NCBI RefSeq assembly: GCF_019733355.1
Contig: NZ_JAIHLQ010000010.1
Span: 1 to 64,000, forward strand
Source of the DNA: Pseudomonas baetica
GTDB taxonomy: Bacteria > Pseudomonadota > Gammaproteobacteria > Pseudomonadales > Pseudomonadaceae
Length of the DNA: 64,000 bases
Direction of reading: 5' to 3'
Below, piece after piece: positions 28,010-39,022 of the stretch. A program made the translations under genes and the position numbers. The notes beneath the pieces are model-generated. The model was not told where the DNA came from, did no database searches, and saw only the letters and a program-made list of their open reading frames with translations. The first letter of the stretch is position 1. Each line of letters opens with the position of its first letter.

Positions 28010-28717
28010 TCACGCCGTGGCGGGGGCGATGAAGGCGATTCCAGTACGCAGCGCGGCATTGCGCACATGCTCCTGCATGGCTTTTTGCGCCGCACCAGAA
28101 GCACGGCGAGCCAGCGCACGGAGGATCTTGCGGTGTTCCTGCCAGGTTTCCATGGCACGTTCTGCGCGGATGAACGGTAGCTTCTGGCTCTCCAGAAAGA
28201 TCTCGGCGCTGGCCGTGAGAATGCTCAGCATCGCCTGATTACCGCTGGCCAGCAGGATCCGCCGGTGAAATTCGAAATCCAGCTTCGCCGCCGCATCAAA
28301 GTCGCCGGCACGCAGTTGTTCACGCATCGCCGCGACATTGTCCTCCAGCGCATCCAGATCGAAGGTGCTCAACGTCACCGCCGCCAGCCCCGCCGCAAAT
28401 CCCTCCAGCGCGTAGCGCAGTTGGAAGATATCCAGTGGCGAAGCCTGCGCGGCGAACGACCAGCCCGGCGCATTCTCACCACGCGACAGCTCTACCGGCG
28501 ACTGCACGAAGACGCCCTTGCCCGGCTGAATACTGACCACGCCCAGCGCGCTCAGTGACGACAGCGCTTCACGCAACGACGCCCGACTGACGCCCAACTG
28601 CAGTGCCAGATCCCGTTGCGACGGCAGGGCATCGCCCGGGCCGAAGCCCTGCTCGGTGATCAGTTTGCGAATCGCTTGAAGCGCCACTTCAGGTACGGCG
28701 CGGGAGATCGAGTTCAT
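28010..28717 (-). CDS. GntR-family regulator, FadR/FCD subfamily
   Basis: A 235-aa repressor-type protein. The N-terminal winged helix (GFGPGDALPSQRDLALQLGV then RASLREALSSLSALGVVSI) reads DNA; the all-helical FCD ligand domain (about residues 95-225) has the FHRRILLASGN metal/ligand region. It is divergent from an amino-acid ABC import operon. A 15-bp palindrome in the gap (28845-28859) looks like its operator. A likely job is substrate-responsive control of that operon; the effector is unknown. Homologues of this subfamily include PdhR, LldR and GlcC. Confidence 0.88.
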   Translation of the reverse strand: MNSISRAVPEVALQAIRKLITEQGFGPGDALPSQRDLALQLGVSRASLREALSSLSALGVVSIQPGKGVFVQSPVELSRGENAPGWSFAAQASPLDIFQLRYALEGFAAGLAAVTLSTFDLDALEDNVAAMREQLRAGDFDAAAKLDFEFHRRILLASGNQAMLSILTASAEIFLESQKLPFIRAERAMETWQEHRKILRALARRASGAAQKAMQEHVRNAALRTGIAFIAPATA

Positions 28718-28844
28718 GGTTTTTCAGACGAGCCAGGCCAATGTGCGGCTAGTTGTAAAGCTATTCACCGAGTCCGGCAAGTCGTGCCCCAGCAGGGTTC
28801 GGTGATGAGCGTCGATGCGCCATCGGAGTGCGAAAAACATCCTG

Positions 28845-28859
28845 ACTGTTCAGACCAGT
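28845..28859. promoter_or_regulatory. candidate GntR operator palindrome
   Basis: ACTGTTCAGACCAGT is a near-perfect 15-bp palindrome; its inner part is one base from TGGTNNNACCA, the core bound by PdhR/LldR-like FCD regulators. It lies 128 bases before the regulator gene start and 114 bases before the binding-protein gene, so it could control both. The rest of 28718-28973 shows no gene. Confidence 0.5.
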
Positions 28860-28973
28860 AAGACCGAGCAAACCCACTGAAAATGCGGCCTTGCGGGATG
28901 AAAGCTGCGTATTGGCATGGCCCGTGCTGTGTCAGATCGCAGAAATCACTTCCCGCCGATCCGGAGATTGTCC

Positions 28974-29759
28974 ATGACCAAGCGTTACAGCGCCCTCCTC
29001 GCCGCCTTGTTTTCCAGCCTGCTGTTAAGCCAGGTCCCCGCCCACGCTGACGGTCTGGACGACGTGATCAAACGCGGCACGCTGAAAGTTGCCGTGCCCC
29101 AGGACTTCCCGCCGTTCGGTTCAGTCGGCCCGGACATGAAGCCCCGCGGACTGGACATCGACACGGCAAAACTGCTGGCCGATCAGTTGAAGGTCAAACT
29201 TGAACTGACGCCGGTCAACAGCACCAACCGCATCCCGTTCCTGACCACCGGCAAGGTCGATCTGGTGATTTCCAGCCTGGGCAAGAACCCCGAGCGCGAA
29301 AAAGTCATCGACTTCTCCCGCGCCTACGCGCCGTTCTACCTCGCCGTGTTCGGCCCACCGGACGCTGCGATCACCACCCTCGATGACCTCAAGGGCAAAA
29401 CCATCAGCGTGACCCGAGGCTCCATCGAAGACATCGAGCTGACCAAGGTTGCCCCGGCAGGCGTGACCATCAAGCGCTTTGAAGACAACAACTCGACCAT
29501 CGCCGCCTACCTCGCCGGGCAAGTTGACCTGATCGCCAGCGGCAACGTGGTGATGGTCGCCATCAGCGAGAAGAACCCGAAGCGCGTTCCGGCACTGAAA
29601 GTGAAGCTCAAGGATTCGCCGGTCTACGTCGGCGTGAACAAGAACGAAGCGGCGCTGCTGACCAAGGTCAACGATATCCTGACCACCGCCAAGGCTGACG
29701 GCGCGCTGGAAAAGAACTCAAAAACCTGGCTGAAAGAGCCGCTGCCGGCCGATCTCTGA
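28974..29759 (+). CDS. amino-acid ABC transporter, periplasmic binding protein
   Basis: A 261-aa type-3 solute-binding protein. The ATG at 28974 begins a clean signal peptide (MTKRYSALLAALFSSLLLSQ, cut after the AHA at residues 23-25); the frame extends further upstream without support. The mature part has GTLKVAVPQDFPPFG, GLDIDTAKLLADQL and LTTGKVDLVISSLGKNPERE, typical of polar amino-acid receptors, with the arginine that grips the ligand carboxylate in the last segment. It leads a four-gene operon with two permeases and an ATPase. The amino acid cannot be named. Confidence 0.9.
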   Translation: MTKRYSALLAALFSSLLLSQVPAHADGLDDVIKRGTLKVAVPQDFPPFGSVGPDMKPRGLDIDTAKLLADQLKVKLELTPVNSTNRIPFLTTGKVDLVISSLGKNPEREKVIDFSRAYAPFYLAVFGPPDAAITTLDDLKGKTISVTRGSIEDIELTKVAPAGVTIKRFEDNNSTIAAYLAGQVDLIASGNVVMVAISEKNPKRVPALKVKLKDSPVYVGVNKNEAALLTKVNDILTTAKADGALEKNSKTWLKEPLPADL

Positions 29760-29780
29760 TCGACTGCGCGGGAGACCTTC

Positions 29781-30449
29781 ATGGCTTATCAGTTCGATTT
29801 CATGCCGGTGGTGCAGAACACCGACCTGCTGTTGCGCGGGGCGCTGTTTACCCTGGAGCTGACAGCCATCGGCGCGGTGCTCGGGGTGGGCGTGGGCATC
29901 GTTGGGGCGCTGGTGCGGGCGTGGAACATCCGCCCGTTCTCGGCGATCTTCGGGGTCTACGTCGAGTTGATCCGCAACACGCCCTTTCTGGTGCAACTGT
30001 TCTTCATCTTCTTCGGCCTGCCGTCGCTCGGCGTGCAGATTTCCGAGTGGCAAGCGGCGGTGCTGGCGATGGTGATCAACCTCGGGGCCTATTCGACCGA
30101 GATTATCCGCGCCGGCATCCAGGCAATCCCTCGCGGGCAACTGGAAGCGGCGGCGGCGCTGGCGATGAGTCGCTTCGAAGCGTTTCGTCATGTGGTGCTG
30201 CTGCCGGCGCTGGGCAAGGTCTGGCCGGCCCTGAGCAGCCAGATCATCATCGTCATGCTCGGCTCGGCCGTGTGCTCGCAGATCGCCACCGAAGAGTTGA
30301 GCTTTGCTGCCAACTTCATTCAGTCGCGCAACTTTCGCGCCTTTGAAACCTACGCGCTGACCACGCTGATCTACCTGTGCATGGCGCTGCTGATCCGCCA
30401 ACTGCTGAACTGGATCGGTCGGCGCTACATTTCGAGGAGCAGCCAATGA
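29781..30449 (+). CDS. amino-acid ABC transporter permease (HisM/GltJ type)
   Basis: A 222-aa inner-membrane protein with about five helices. ELIRNTPFLVQLFFIFFGLP is the family signature, and the EAA loop is QLEAAAALAMSRFEAFRHVV near residue 117. It lies 21 bases after the binding-protein gene and overlaps the next permease gene by 4 bases (ATGA). The two permeases should form a heterodimer. Confidence 0.9.
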   Translation: MAYQFDFMPVVQNTDLLLRGALFTLELTAIGAVLGVGVGIVGALVRAWNIRPFSAIFGVYVELIRNTPFLVQLFFIFFGLPSLGVQISEWQAAVLAMVINLGAYSTEIIRAGIQAIPRGQLEAAAALAMSRFEAFRHVVLLPALGKVWPALSSQIIIVMLGSAVCSQIATEELSFAANFIQSRNFRAFETYALTTLIYLCMALLIRQLLNWIGRRYISRSSQ

Positions 30450-31096
30450 GCGATTTCACGTTCTGGGACATCCTGCGTAACCTGCTCATCGGCCTGCAAT
30501 GGACGCTGGCGCTGTCGCTAGTGGCATTTATTGGTGGCGGTATTGTCGGGCTGCTGATCCTGATCATGCGCATCTCGAAAAACACCTTGCCGAGCAGCAT
30601 TGCCCGCACCTGGATCGAGTTGTTCCAGGGCACGCCGCTGCTGATGCAGCTATTTCTGGTGTTTTTCGGCGTGGCGCTGGCCGGGATTGAAATCTCGCCG
30701 TGGATGGCCGCCGCGATTGCCCTGACGCTGTTCACCAGCGCCTATCTGGCAGAGATCTGGCGCGGTTGTGTCGAGGCGATTCCCAGCGGTCAGTGGGAAG
30801 CTTCGTCGAGTCTGGCGCTCAATCCTCTGGAGCAACTGCGCTATGTGATCCTGCCGCAAGCGCTGCGCATCGCCGTGGCGCCGACCGTGGGTTTCTCGGT
30901 GCAAGTGGTCAAAGGCACCGCGGTGACCTCGATCATCGGTTTCACCGAGCTGACCAAAACCGGCGGCATGCTCGCCAATGCCACGTTCGAACCGTTCATG
31001 GTCTACGGCCTCGTCGCCCTCGGCTACTTCCTGCTTTGTTACCCCTTGTCCCTCAGTGCGCGCTACCTGGAAAGGAGACTGCATGCCTCTGCTTAG
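30446..31096 (+). CDS. amino-acid ABC transporter permease (second subunit)
   Basis: A 216-aa permease with WIELFQGTPLLMQLFLVFFG and the EAA loop QWEASSSLALNPLEQLRYVI. The start is the ATG at 30446, which sits in the stop of the preceding gene and has GAGGAG upstream; the longer frame is an out-of-phase reading of the first permease gene. It overlaps the ATPase gene by 14 bases. It would partner with the preceding permease. Confidence 0.9.
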   Translation: MSDFTFWDILRNLLIGLQWTLALSLVAFIGGGIVGLLILIMRISKNTLPSSIARTWIELFQGTPLLMQLFLVFFGVALAGIEISPWMAAAIALTLFTSAYLAEIWRGCVEAIPSGQWEASSSLALNPLEQLRYVILPQALRIAVAPTVGFSVQVVKGTAVTSIIGFTELTKTGGMLANATFEPFMVYGLVALGYFLLCYPLSLSARYLERRLHASA

Positions 31097-31820
31097 AATT
31101 TCCGCCCTGCATAAATACTACGGCGATCACCACGTCCTCAAAGGCATCGACCTCAGCGTCGAGGAAGGCCAGGTGGTGGCGATCATCGGTCGCAGCGGCT
31201 CGGGCAAATCCACTTTGCTGCGCACCCTCAACGGCCTGGAGTCGATCAACGACGGCGTGATCGAAGTCGACGGCGAATACCTCGACGCCGCCCGCGCCGA
31301 CCTGCGCAGCCTGCGGCAGAAAGTCGGCATGGTGTTCCAGCAGTTCAACCTGTTCCCGCACCTGACCGTCGGTGAGAACGTGATGCTTGCGCCACAAGTG
31401 GTGCAAAAAGTGCCAAAAGCCAAGGCTACGGAGTTGGCGCGCAAGATGCTCGAGCGCGTGGGTCTGGGCGAGAAGTTCGATGCTTTCCCGGATCGGCTGT
31501 CCGGTGGACAGCAGCAACGCGTGGCGATCGCCCGCGCCTTGGCAATGTCGCCGAAGGTGCTGCTGTGCGACGAAATCACCTCGGCGCTGGATCCGGAGCT
31601 CGTCAACGAGGTGCTCAGCGTGGTGCGGCAACTGGCCAAGGAAGGCATGACGCTGATCATGGTCACCCACGAAATGCGCTTTGCCCGTGAGGTCGGCGAC
31701 AAACTGGTGTTCATGCACCACGGCAAGGTGCATGAGGTGGGCGATCCGAAGGTGCTGTTTGCCAATCCGCAGACGGCGGAGTTGGCGAATTTCATTGGTA
31801 CCGTCGAAGCGACTGCCTGA
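31083..31820 (+). CDS. amino-acid ABC transporter ATP-binding protein
   Basis: A 245-aa ATPase of the GlnQ/HisP type: Walker A GRSGSGKST near residue 36, Q-loop VGMVFQQFNLFPHLTV, signature LSGGQQQR, Walker B VLLCDEITSALDPE, and switch histidine in MVTHEMRFA. The start ATG at 31083 lies inside the permease gene with AAAGGAG upstream. It drives uptake through the two permeases. Its end is followed by a REP pair that may cap the operon mRNA. Confidence 0.93.
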   Translation: MPLLRISALHKYYGDHHVLKGIDLSVEEGQVVAIIGRSGSGKSTLLRTLNGLESINDGVIEVDGEYLDAARADLRSLRQKVGMVFQQFNLFPHLTVGENVMLAPQVVQKVPKAKATELARKMLERVGLGEKFDAFPDRLSGGQQQRVAIARALAMSPKVLLCDEITSALDPELVNEVLSVVRQLAKEGMTLIMVTHEMRFAREVGDKLVFMHHGKVHEVGDPKVLFANPQTAELANFIGTVEATA

Positions 31821-31846
31821 TGGATCCTCATTGCCTGTGATGCCCT

Positions 31847-31906
31847 CTTCGCGAGCAAGCCCCACATTGGAACGCGGTCACCTGTGGGAGCGGGCTTGCT
31901 CGCGAA
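31847..31906. repeat. REP pair (inverted)
   Basis: CTTCGCGAGCAAGCC at 31847-31861 and TGTGGGAGCGGGCTTGCTCG (31883-31902, continuing CGAA) are inverted copies of the REP core with a 16-nt spacer; the left copy is slightly shortened. It follows the amino-acid ABC operon and lies 118 bases before ppx. The short stretch 31907-32023 holds the ppx promoter region. Confidence 0.88.
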
Positions 31907-32023
31907 TGGCCACGCCGCGGTCTCAAGCTTTTATGCGCTGAATCAACGGTTTGTACCTTGCGCGTTGGCGTCAGCGTTTGATCGTGGCACGATGTCGAGG
32001 TTATCGACCGAGACCCCCTGACC

Positions 32024-33526
32024 ATGCCGCAATCCCAAGCCAAGAATCTGTCCCTGATCGCCGCTATCGACCTGGGCTCCAACAGCTTTCACATGGTCGT
32101 GGCCAAGGCCCAGAACGGCGAGATCCGCATTCTCGAACGCCTCGGGGAGAAGGTGCAGTTGGCCGCTGGCATCAACGATGAACGCCAACTCAACGAAGAA
32201 TCGATGCAGCGTGGCCTCGATTGCCTCAAGCGCTTTGCCCAACTGATCAACGGCATGCCACTGGGCGCCGTGCGCATCGTCGGCACCAACGCCCTGCGCG
32301 AAGCGCGTAACCGCCTCGAATTCATTCATCGCGCCGAAGAAATCCTCGGCCATCCGGTGGAAGTCATCTCCGGCCGTGAAGAGGCGCGTCTGATCTATCT
32401 GGGTGTGTCGCACACCCTCGCCGACACCCCAGGCAAGCGCCTGGTCGCCGACATCGGCGGCGGCAGTACCGAATTCATCATCGGGCAGCGCTTCGAACCG
32501 CTGCTGCGTGAAAGCCTGCAAATGGGCTGCGTCAGCTTCACCCAGCGCTATTTCAAGGACGGCAAGATTACCCCGGCCCGTTACGCTCAGGCGTACACGG
32601 CGGCGCGGCTGGAGATCATGAGCATCGAACACGCCCTGCACCGCCTGACCTGGGATGAAGCCATCGGCTCCTCGGGCACCATCCGCGCCATCGGCCTGGC
32701 GCTGAAGGCCGGCGGGCATGGCACTGGCGAGGTGAATGCCGAAGGTCTGGCCTGGCTCAAACGCCGTTTGTTCAAGCTCGGCGATGTCGACAAGATCGAT
32801 TTCGACGGCATCAAACCTGACCGTCGGGCGATTTTCCCGGCGGGTCTGGCGATTCTCGAAGCGATCTTCGACGCCCTCGAACTGCAACGCATGGATCATT
32901 GCGACGGCGCGCTGCGTGAAGGCGTGCTCTACGACCTGCTTGGCCGTCATCATCACGAAGACGTGCGCGAACGCACCCTGACCTCGCTGATGGAGCGCTA
33001 TCACGTCGACCTGGAGCAAGCGGCACGGGTCGAACGCAAAGCCCTGCACGCCTTCGATCAGGTCGCTGTGGATTGGGAACTGGATGACGGTATCTGGCGC
33101 GAACTGCTCGGGTGGGCGGCGAAAGTGCACGAAGTCGGCCTGGACATCGCCCACTATCACTACCACAAGCACGGCGCCTACCTGATCGAGCACTCGGATC
33201 TGGCCGGGTTCTCCCGTGAAGACCAGCAAATGCTCGCACTGCTGGTTCGCGGCCACCGCCGCAACATTCCCAAGGACAAATTCGCCGAGTTCGGCGATGA
33301 CGGCATCAAGCTGATCCGCCTGTGCGTGCTGCTGCGCTTTGCGATTCTGTTCCACCACATTCGTGGCACTCAGGCGATGCCGCAGGTGGTGCTGCATGCC
33401 AATGGCGACAGTCTGGAAGTGGAGTTCCCGGAACACTGGCTGGACGAGAATCAACTGACACAGGCGGATTTCGGGCTTGAGGCGGATTGGCTGACGCGGG
33501 TGGGGATTTTCCTCACCGTGCACTGA
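32024..33526 (+). CDS. ppx: exopolyphosphatase Ppx
   Basis: A 500-aa Ppx/GppA phosphatase that shortens polyphosphate from the ends and may hydrolyse pppGpp. The actin-like fold shows as [17 protein letters not shown] (phosphate 1 loop), [22 protein letters not shown] (phosphate 2 loop) and SSGTIRA. The C-terminal third is the HD-like helical domain. The ATG at 32024 fits the family. It converges with ppk, and the two share one bidirectional terminator. Confidence 0.95.
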   Translation: MPQSQAKNLSLIAAIDLGSNSFHMVVAKAQNGEIRILERLGEKVQLAAGINDERQLNEESMQRGLDCLKRFAQLINGMPLGAVRIVGTNALREARNRLEFIHRAEEILGHPVEVISGREEARLIYLGVSHTLADTPGKRLVADIGGGSTEFIIGQRFEPLLRESLQMGCVSFTQRYFKDGKITPARYAQAYTAARLEIMSIEHALHRLTWDEAIGSSGTIRAIGLALKAGGHGTGEVNAEGLAWLKRRLFKLGDVDKIDFDGIKPDRRAIFPAGLAILEAIFDALELQRMDHCDGALREGVLYDLLGRHHHEDVRERTLTSLMERYHVDLEQAARVERKALHAFDQVAVDWELDDGIWRELLGWAAKVHEVGLDIAHYHYHKHGAYLIEHSDLAGFSREDQQMLALLVRGHRRNIPKDKFAEFGDDGIKLIRLCVLLRFAILFHHIRGTQAMPQVVLHANGDSLEVEFPEHWLDENQLTQADFGLEADWLTRVGIFLTVH

Positions 33527-33542
33527 CACATTGAGCAGATAC

Positions 33543-33574
33543 AAAAAAGGCGATCCCGAGGGATCGCCTTTTTT
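33543..33574. terminator. bidirectional terminator between ppx and ppk
   Basis: A near-symmetric stem of AAAAAAGGCGATCC and GGATCGCCTTTTTT with a 4-nt loop has A runs on one side and T runs on the other. It can end ppx on the plus strand and ppk on the minus strand. Confidence 0.93.
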
Positions 33575-33593
33575 ATTGCGCTTGAGCCGAAGC

Positions 33594-35819
33594 TTAGCTG
33601 CTCACCGGCAAAATCGGGCTGCCCAACCGATCCAGCAACGTCGCCTGCGCACTGCGCGGGTTCTGGTTGCCGGTTGGCGTGTTGCGGATGTAACGGCCAT
33701 CCGACTGCAGGCTCCAGCTGTGGGTGTTGTCGGTCAGGTAAAGCTCCAGCTCTTTCTTCACGCGAGTCAGCAGCTTCTTGCCTTCCACCGGGAAGCAAGT
33801 CTCGACACGCTTGTCGAGGTTGCGCTCCATCCAGTCGGCGCTGGATAGGAACATCTGCTCCTCGCCACCGTTGAGGAAGTAGAACACGCGGGTGTGCTCA
33901 AGGAAGCGACCAATGATCGAGCGCACATGAATGTTGTGCGAAACCCCGGCGATGCCCGGACGCAGGCAGCACATGCCGCGCACCACCAGGTCGATGCGCA
34001 CGCCTGACTGGCTGGCCTTGTACAGCGCGCGGATGATCTTCGGATCGGTCAGCGAGTTGAACTTGGCGATGATGTGCGCCGGTTTGCCTTCGAGCGCAAA
34101 TTGCGTCTCGCGGGCGATCATGTCGAGCATGCCCTTCTTGAGGGTGAACGGCGCATGCAGCAGTTTCTTCATGCGCAGCGTTTTACCCATACCGATCAAC
34201 TGGCTGAACAGTTTGCCAACGTCCTCGCACAAGGCGTCGTCGGAAGTCAGCAGGCTGTAGTCGGTGTACAGACGGGCGTTACCGGCATGGTAGTTACCGG
34301 TGCCGAGGTGCGCGTAACGCACGATCTCGCCGGCCTCACGCCGCAGAATGAGCATCATCTTGGCGTGGGTCTTGAAGCCGACCACGCCGTAGATCACCAC
34401 GGCACCGGCCGCTTGCAGACGACTGGCCAGTTGCAGGTTGGACTCTTCGTCAAAGCGCGCTCGCAGCTCGATGACCGCCGTCACTTCCTTGCCGTTACGC
34501 GCGGCATCCACCAGCGCATCAACGATCTCGGAGTTAGCGCCGGACCGGTACAACGTTTGGCGCACGGCCAGAACGTGCGGGTCTTTTGCGGCCTGACGCA
34601 GCAGGTCGACCACCGGGGTAAACGACTCGAACGGGTGCAGCAACAGGATGTCCTGCTTGCTGACCACGCTGAAAATGTTCTCGCTGTTTTGCAGCAGTTT
34701 CGGGATCTGCGGCGTAAACGGCGTGTATTGCAGTTCCGGATGGCTGTCCAGACCGGTGATGCTGAACAGACGCGTCAGGTTGACCGGACCGTTGACCTGA
34801 TACAGCTCGGTCTCGCTCAGGTTGAATTGTTTGAGCAGGTAGTCCGACAGGTGTTTCGGGCAAGTATCGGCAACTTCCAGACGCACCGCATCGCCGTAAC
34901 GCCGCGAGAACAGCTCGCCACGCAGGGCGCGGGCAAGGTCTTCGACGTCTTCGGAATCGAGCGCAAGGTCGGCGTTCCGGGTCAGGCGGAACTGGTAGCA
35001 GCCCTTGACCTTCATGCCTTGGAACAGGTCATCGGCGTGAGCATGGATCATCGACGACAGGAAGACATAGTTGTCACCCGCGCCGCCGACTTCTTCCGGC
35101 ACCTTGATGATTCGCGGCAGCAAACGCGGCGCCGGGATAATCGCCAGACCGGAGTCACGACCGAAGGCGTCAATGCCTTCGAGCTCGACGATGAAGTTCA
35201 GGCTCTTGTTCACCAGCAACGGAAACGGGTGCGTCGGGTCGAGGCCGATGGGGGTGATGATCGGCGCGATCTCGTCGCGGAAATAACGGCGCACCCAGGT
35301 TTTGATCTTGGTCGTCCAGTGGCGGCGACGGATGAAGCGCACCTGGTGCTTTTCCAGCTCCGGCAACAGGATGTCATTGAGGATCGCGTACTGACGGTCA
35401 ACGTGACCGTGTACCAGTTCACTGATCCGCGCCAGCGCCTGATGCGGTTGCAGACCATCGGCGCCGGCCTGTTCACGGGCGAAGGTGATTTGCTTCTTGA
35501 GGCCAGCGACGCGAATTTCGAAGAATTCGTCGAGGTTGCTGGAGAAGATCAGCAGGAACTTCAGTCGCTCCAGCAACGGGTAGGACTCGTCCAACGCCTG
35601 CTCCAGCACGCGGATGTTGAACTGCAGTTGCGAGAGCTCGCGGTGGATGTACAGGCTGCTGTCATCCAGGCCCGGAATAGCGATCACCGGCGCCGCCGCA
35701 GCGGGTTCGGCGACCGGCGCGGGTGGCGCTGGCTCGAGTTCCGGTGGGGTTTCGGTGATCTGCTCCACCACCGGCTGAGCTTCTTTTACTGCAACTTCAG
35801 TGAGTCCTTCGGTATTCAT
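33594..35819 (-). CDS. ppk: polyphosphate kinase 1
   Basis: A 741-aa PPK1 that reversibly makes polyphosphate from ATP on the membrane. The catalytic histidines are in KTHAK (H485) and [11 protein letters not shown] (H504). The domain order is N (from about residue 55, [20 protein letters not shown]), H (head), C1 and C2. The first 50 residues are a Pro/Ala/Glu-rich extension not present in E. coli PPK. It lies 18 bases downstream of hemB on the same strand, so some co-transcription is likely, and it converges with ppx. Confidence 0.96.
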   Translation of the reverse strand: MNTEGLTEVAVKEAQPVVEQITETPPELEPAPPAPVAEPAAAAPVIAIPGLDDSSLYIHRELSQLQFNIRVLEQALDESYPLLERLKFLLIFSSNLDEFFEIRVAGLKKQITFAREQAGADGLQPHQALARISELVHGHVDRQYAILNDILLPELEKHQVRFIRRRHWTTKIKTWVRRYFRDEIAPIITPIGLDPTHPFPLLVNKSLNFIVELEGIDAFGRDSGLAIIPAPRLLPRIIKVPEEVGGAGDNYVFLSSMIHAHADDLFQGMKVKGCYQFRLTRNADLALDSEDVEDLARALRGELFSRRYGDAVRLEVADTCPKHLSDYLLKQFNLSETELYQVNGPVNLTRLFSITGLDSHPELQYTPFTPQIPKLLQNSENIFSVVSKQDILLLHPFESFTPVVDLLRQAAKDPHVLAVRQTLYRSGANSEIVDALVDAARNGKEVTAVIELRARFDEESNLQLASRLQAAGAVVIYGVVGFKTHAKMMLILRREAGEIVRYAHLGTGNYHAGNARLYTDYSLLTSDDALCEDVGKLFSQLIGMGKTLRMKKLLHAPFTLKKGMLDMIARETQFALEGKPAHIIAKFNSLTDPKIIRALYKASQSGVRIDLVVRGMCCLRPGIAGVSHNIHVRSIIGRFLEHTRVFYFLNGGEEQMFLSSADWMERNLDKRVETCFPVEGKKLLTRVKKELELYLTDNTHSWSLQSDGRYIRNTPTGNQNPRSAQATLLDRLGSPILPVSS

Positions 35820-35837
35820 TGAATGTTCCTGGGAGGG

Positions 35838-36977
<1,140 letters not shown>

Positions 36978-37058
36978 TCACGTCGAGACACATCTCGATA
37001 CTTTCCTGAATGTGTCCGAAGGGGTAGGCTGCGCGTTCATTTCGCCAGCACCCAGACA

Positions 37059-37691
37059 ATGCTCCAACAATTTCTGCATGACTTCGGCTACTTTGCCCTT
37101 TTTCTAGGCACGTTCTTCGAAGGCGAAACCATCCTGGTGCTCGCAGGCTTCCTCGCGTTCCGCGGTTACATGGACATCAACATCGTGGTGGTCGTGGCGT
37201 TCTTGGGCAGCTATGCCGGCGATCAGCTGTGGTACTTCCTCGGCCGCAAGCATGGGCGCAAATTACTGGCGCGCAAACCGCGCTGGCAACTGATGGGCGA
37301 CCGCGCGCTGGAGCACATTCGCAAGCATCCTGATATCTGGGTCCTGAGCTTCCGCTTTGTTTACGGCTTGCGCACGGTGATGCCGGTGGCGATCGGCCTG
37401 TCGGGGTATCCGCCGGGACGTTACTTGCTGCTGAACGGCATTGGCGCGGCGATCTGGGCCACTGCGCTGGCCGCCGCGGCTTACCACTTCGGAGCGGTAC
37501 TGGAAGGCATGCTCGGCAGCATCAAGAAGTACGAGCTGTGGGTACTGGGTGCATTGCTGATACTGGGCGTTGGCCTGTGGCTGCGCCGTCGTTTCAAGAA
37601 TGCTCGTCTGGCGAAGAAGATCTACGAAGACGAGCAAATCCAGAAAGCTGAATTGGCAAAATCAGCCGAGCCTAAGACGCCAGCCGAGTAA
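37059..37691 (+). CDS. DedA-family membrane protein
   Basis: A 210-aa inner-membrane protein of the DedA/SNARE-associated family, now linked to undecaprenyl-phosphate and phospholipid flipping. FFEGETILVLAGFLAFRGYM is the re-entrant loop with the acidic residue pair; GDQLWYFLGRKHGRKLL and SFRFVYGLRTVMPVAIGLSG carry the conserved arginines. The C-terminal tail is charged and cytosolic. It overlaps the converging desaturase gene by 20 bases. Confidence 0.9.
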   Translation: MLQQFLHDFGYFALFLGTFFEGETILVLAGFLAFRGYMDINIVVVVAFLGSYAGDQLWYFLGRKHGRKLLARKPRWQLMGDRALEHIRKHPDIWVLSFRFVYGLRTVMPVAIGLSGYPPGRYLLLNGIGAAIWATALAAAAYHFGAVLEGMLGSIKKYELWVLGALLILGVGLWLRRRFKNARLAKKIYEDEQIQKAELAKSAEPKTPAE

Positions 37692-38907
37692 GTCGCAGGC
37701 GACACACGTACAGCCCGATGCCACTGAGCAGGCTGTAACTGAGCACGCCAGCCCACACCACCGGGCTGGCCGGCCAGAGCCCAACCAACGGCGCCAGCCA
37801 CACCAACGCCAGGTTCGATGCCAGCCGCAGCAGCTCGACCTTCAGCGCCCACGGCCGATTCTCCAAGGCCACGCCCAACGCAAACACACCGAACGCCACA
37901 GCCCCCCAGCCGAGTATCAACGCGGCGACCGGCAAGCTGCGTTCCAGATTCATCAAATAACTGCCCAGCGCGATATAGACGCCAAACTGCGCCACCACAT
38001 ACCACTGCTGGCGGCTGTCGATCGACACTTCAAACTTGCGGAACTGGCTCAAGTCCGGCTTGTTCATCGGGTACCTGGCTGCGACATCCGCTGGCCGCCA
38101 CCCGGTGCGCATGAACCAGATCCGCAGCTTGTCCCATTTGCGCTCGGCCCGACGCGCGTCGCTCCACAACTGCGCATAAAACTGCAGATTGGCCCACAGC
38201 GGGTTCCAGCTCGCCAACGGCGTGGTCACGCCAAAAATCATCGGTTCGTTGTCGTCCTCTTCCTGAAACGTGCCGAACAACCGATCCCAAAGAATGAACA
38301 CCCCACCGTAGTTGCGATCCATGTAGAGAGCGTTCTGCGCATGGTGAGCCCGATGATTGGATGGCGTGACGAAGAACCACTCGAACCAGCCAAGCTTGGG
38401 GATGTGCCTGGTATGTACCCAGAATTGATAAAGCAGATTCAACGCCGCGACGCTGACAAATACCAGCAGCGGCACGCCGAACACGGCCAGCGGCAGGTAG
38501 AAGATCCAGCTCAACAGAAAACCGGTGCTGGTCTGGCGCAACGCCGTCGAGAGGTTGTACTCCTCGCTCTGGTGATGCACCGAATGCGCGGCCCAGAGGA
38601 TGTTTCGCTCATGGCCCATGCGGTGCAGCCAGTAATAGCAGATGTCATAAAGGACGAAGGCAAACACCCAGACCCAAACGCTGTCCGCCGGCAGCCTGAG
38701 CAGCGCCAGATGTTCCAGGGCAAAGGCATAGGTCAACAGCCCCACGCCCTTGGTCAGCAGGCCGGTGGTGGTGGACAGCACGCCGGTGCTGATGCTGTTT
38801 ACCGCATCGGCCAGGCGATAGTGGCTGACCCCACGCCAACGGTCAGCGATGAGTTCAACCACGATCAACACGAAGAAAAACGGCACCGCATAGAGAATGA
38901 AGTCCAT
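37672..38907 (-). CDS. sterol desaturase/fatty acid hydroxylase family protein
   Basis: A 411-aa integral-membrane di-iron enzyme. The histidine boxes are HRMGHE, HSVHH and HRAHH, in the order and spacing of the fatty-acid hydroxylase superfamily (about residues 95-180). About eight hydrophobic segments surround them, and the C-terminal 150 residues form extra helices. The family hydroxylates or desaturates lipids; bacterial members of this length are not well characterised, so the substrate is open. It is monocistronic and converges on the DedA gene. Confidence 0.85.
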   Translation of the reverse strand: MDFILYAVPFFFVLIVVELIADRWRGVSHYRLADAVNSISTGVLSTTTGLLTKGVGLLTYAFALEHLALLRLPADSVWVWVFAFVLYDICYYWLHRMGHERNILWAAHSVHHQSEEYNLSTALRQTSTGFLLSWIFYLPLAVFGVPLLVFVSVAALNLLYQFWVHTRHIPKLGWFEWFFVTPSNHRAHHAQNALYMDRNYGGVFILWDRLFGTFQEEDDNEPMIFGVTTPLASWNPLWANLQFYAQLWSDARRAERKWDKLRIWFMRTGWRPADVAARYPMNKPDLSQFRKFEVSIDSRQQWYVVAQFGVYIALGSYLMNLERSLPVAALILGWGAVAFGVFALGVALENRPWALKVELLRLASNLALVWLAPLVGLWPASPVVWAGVLSYSLLSGIGLYVCRLRLTRLAS

Positions 38908-39022
38908 GACGCGTCCTGACGGGAAACCTTAGGACAGATCCTAGGCTTAGCCGCCCATTAACCCTATGGCAACGCGCGACAAATTAGTGGACATTTAGCG
39001 CCATGAATCTGGAGAGAAACCC

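Noticed and set aside
31943..33544. 533-codon minus-strand frame opposite ppx
   Set aside because: Antisense shadow; no homology seen and ppx is unambiguous.
34074..35822. 582-codon plus-strand frame opposite ppk
   Set aside because: Low-complexity Gln/Val/Arg composition, no ribosome binding site, and ppk on the other strand is certain.
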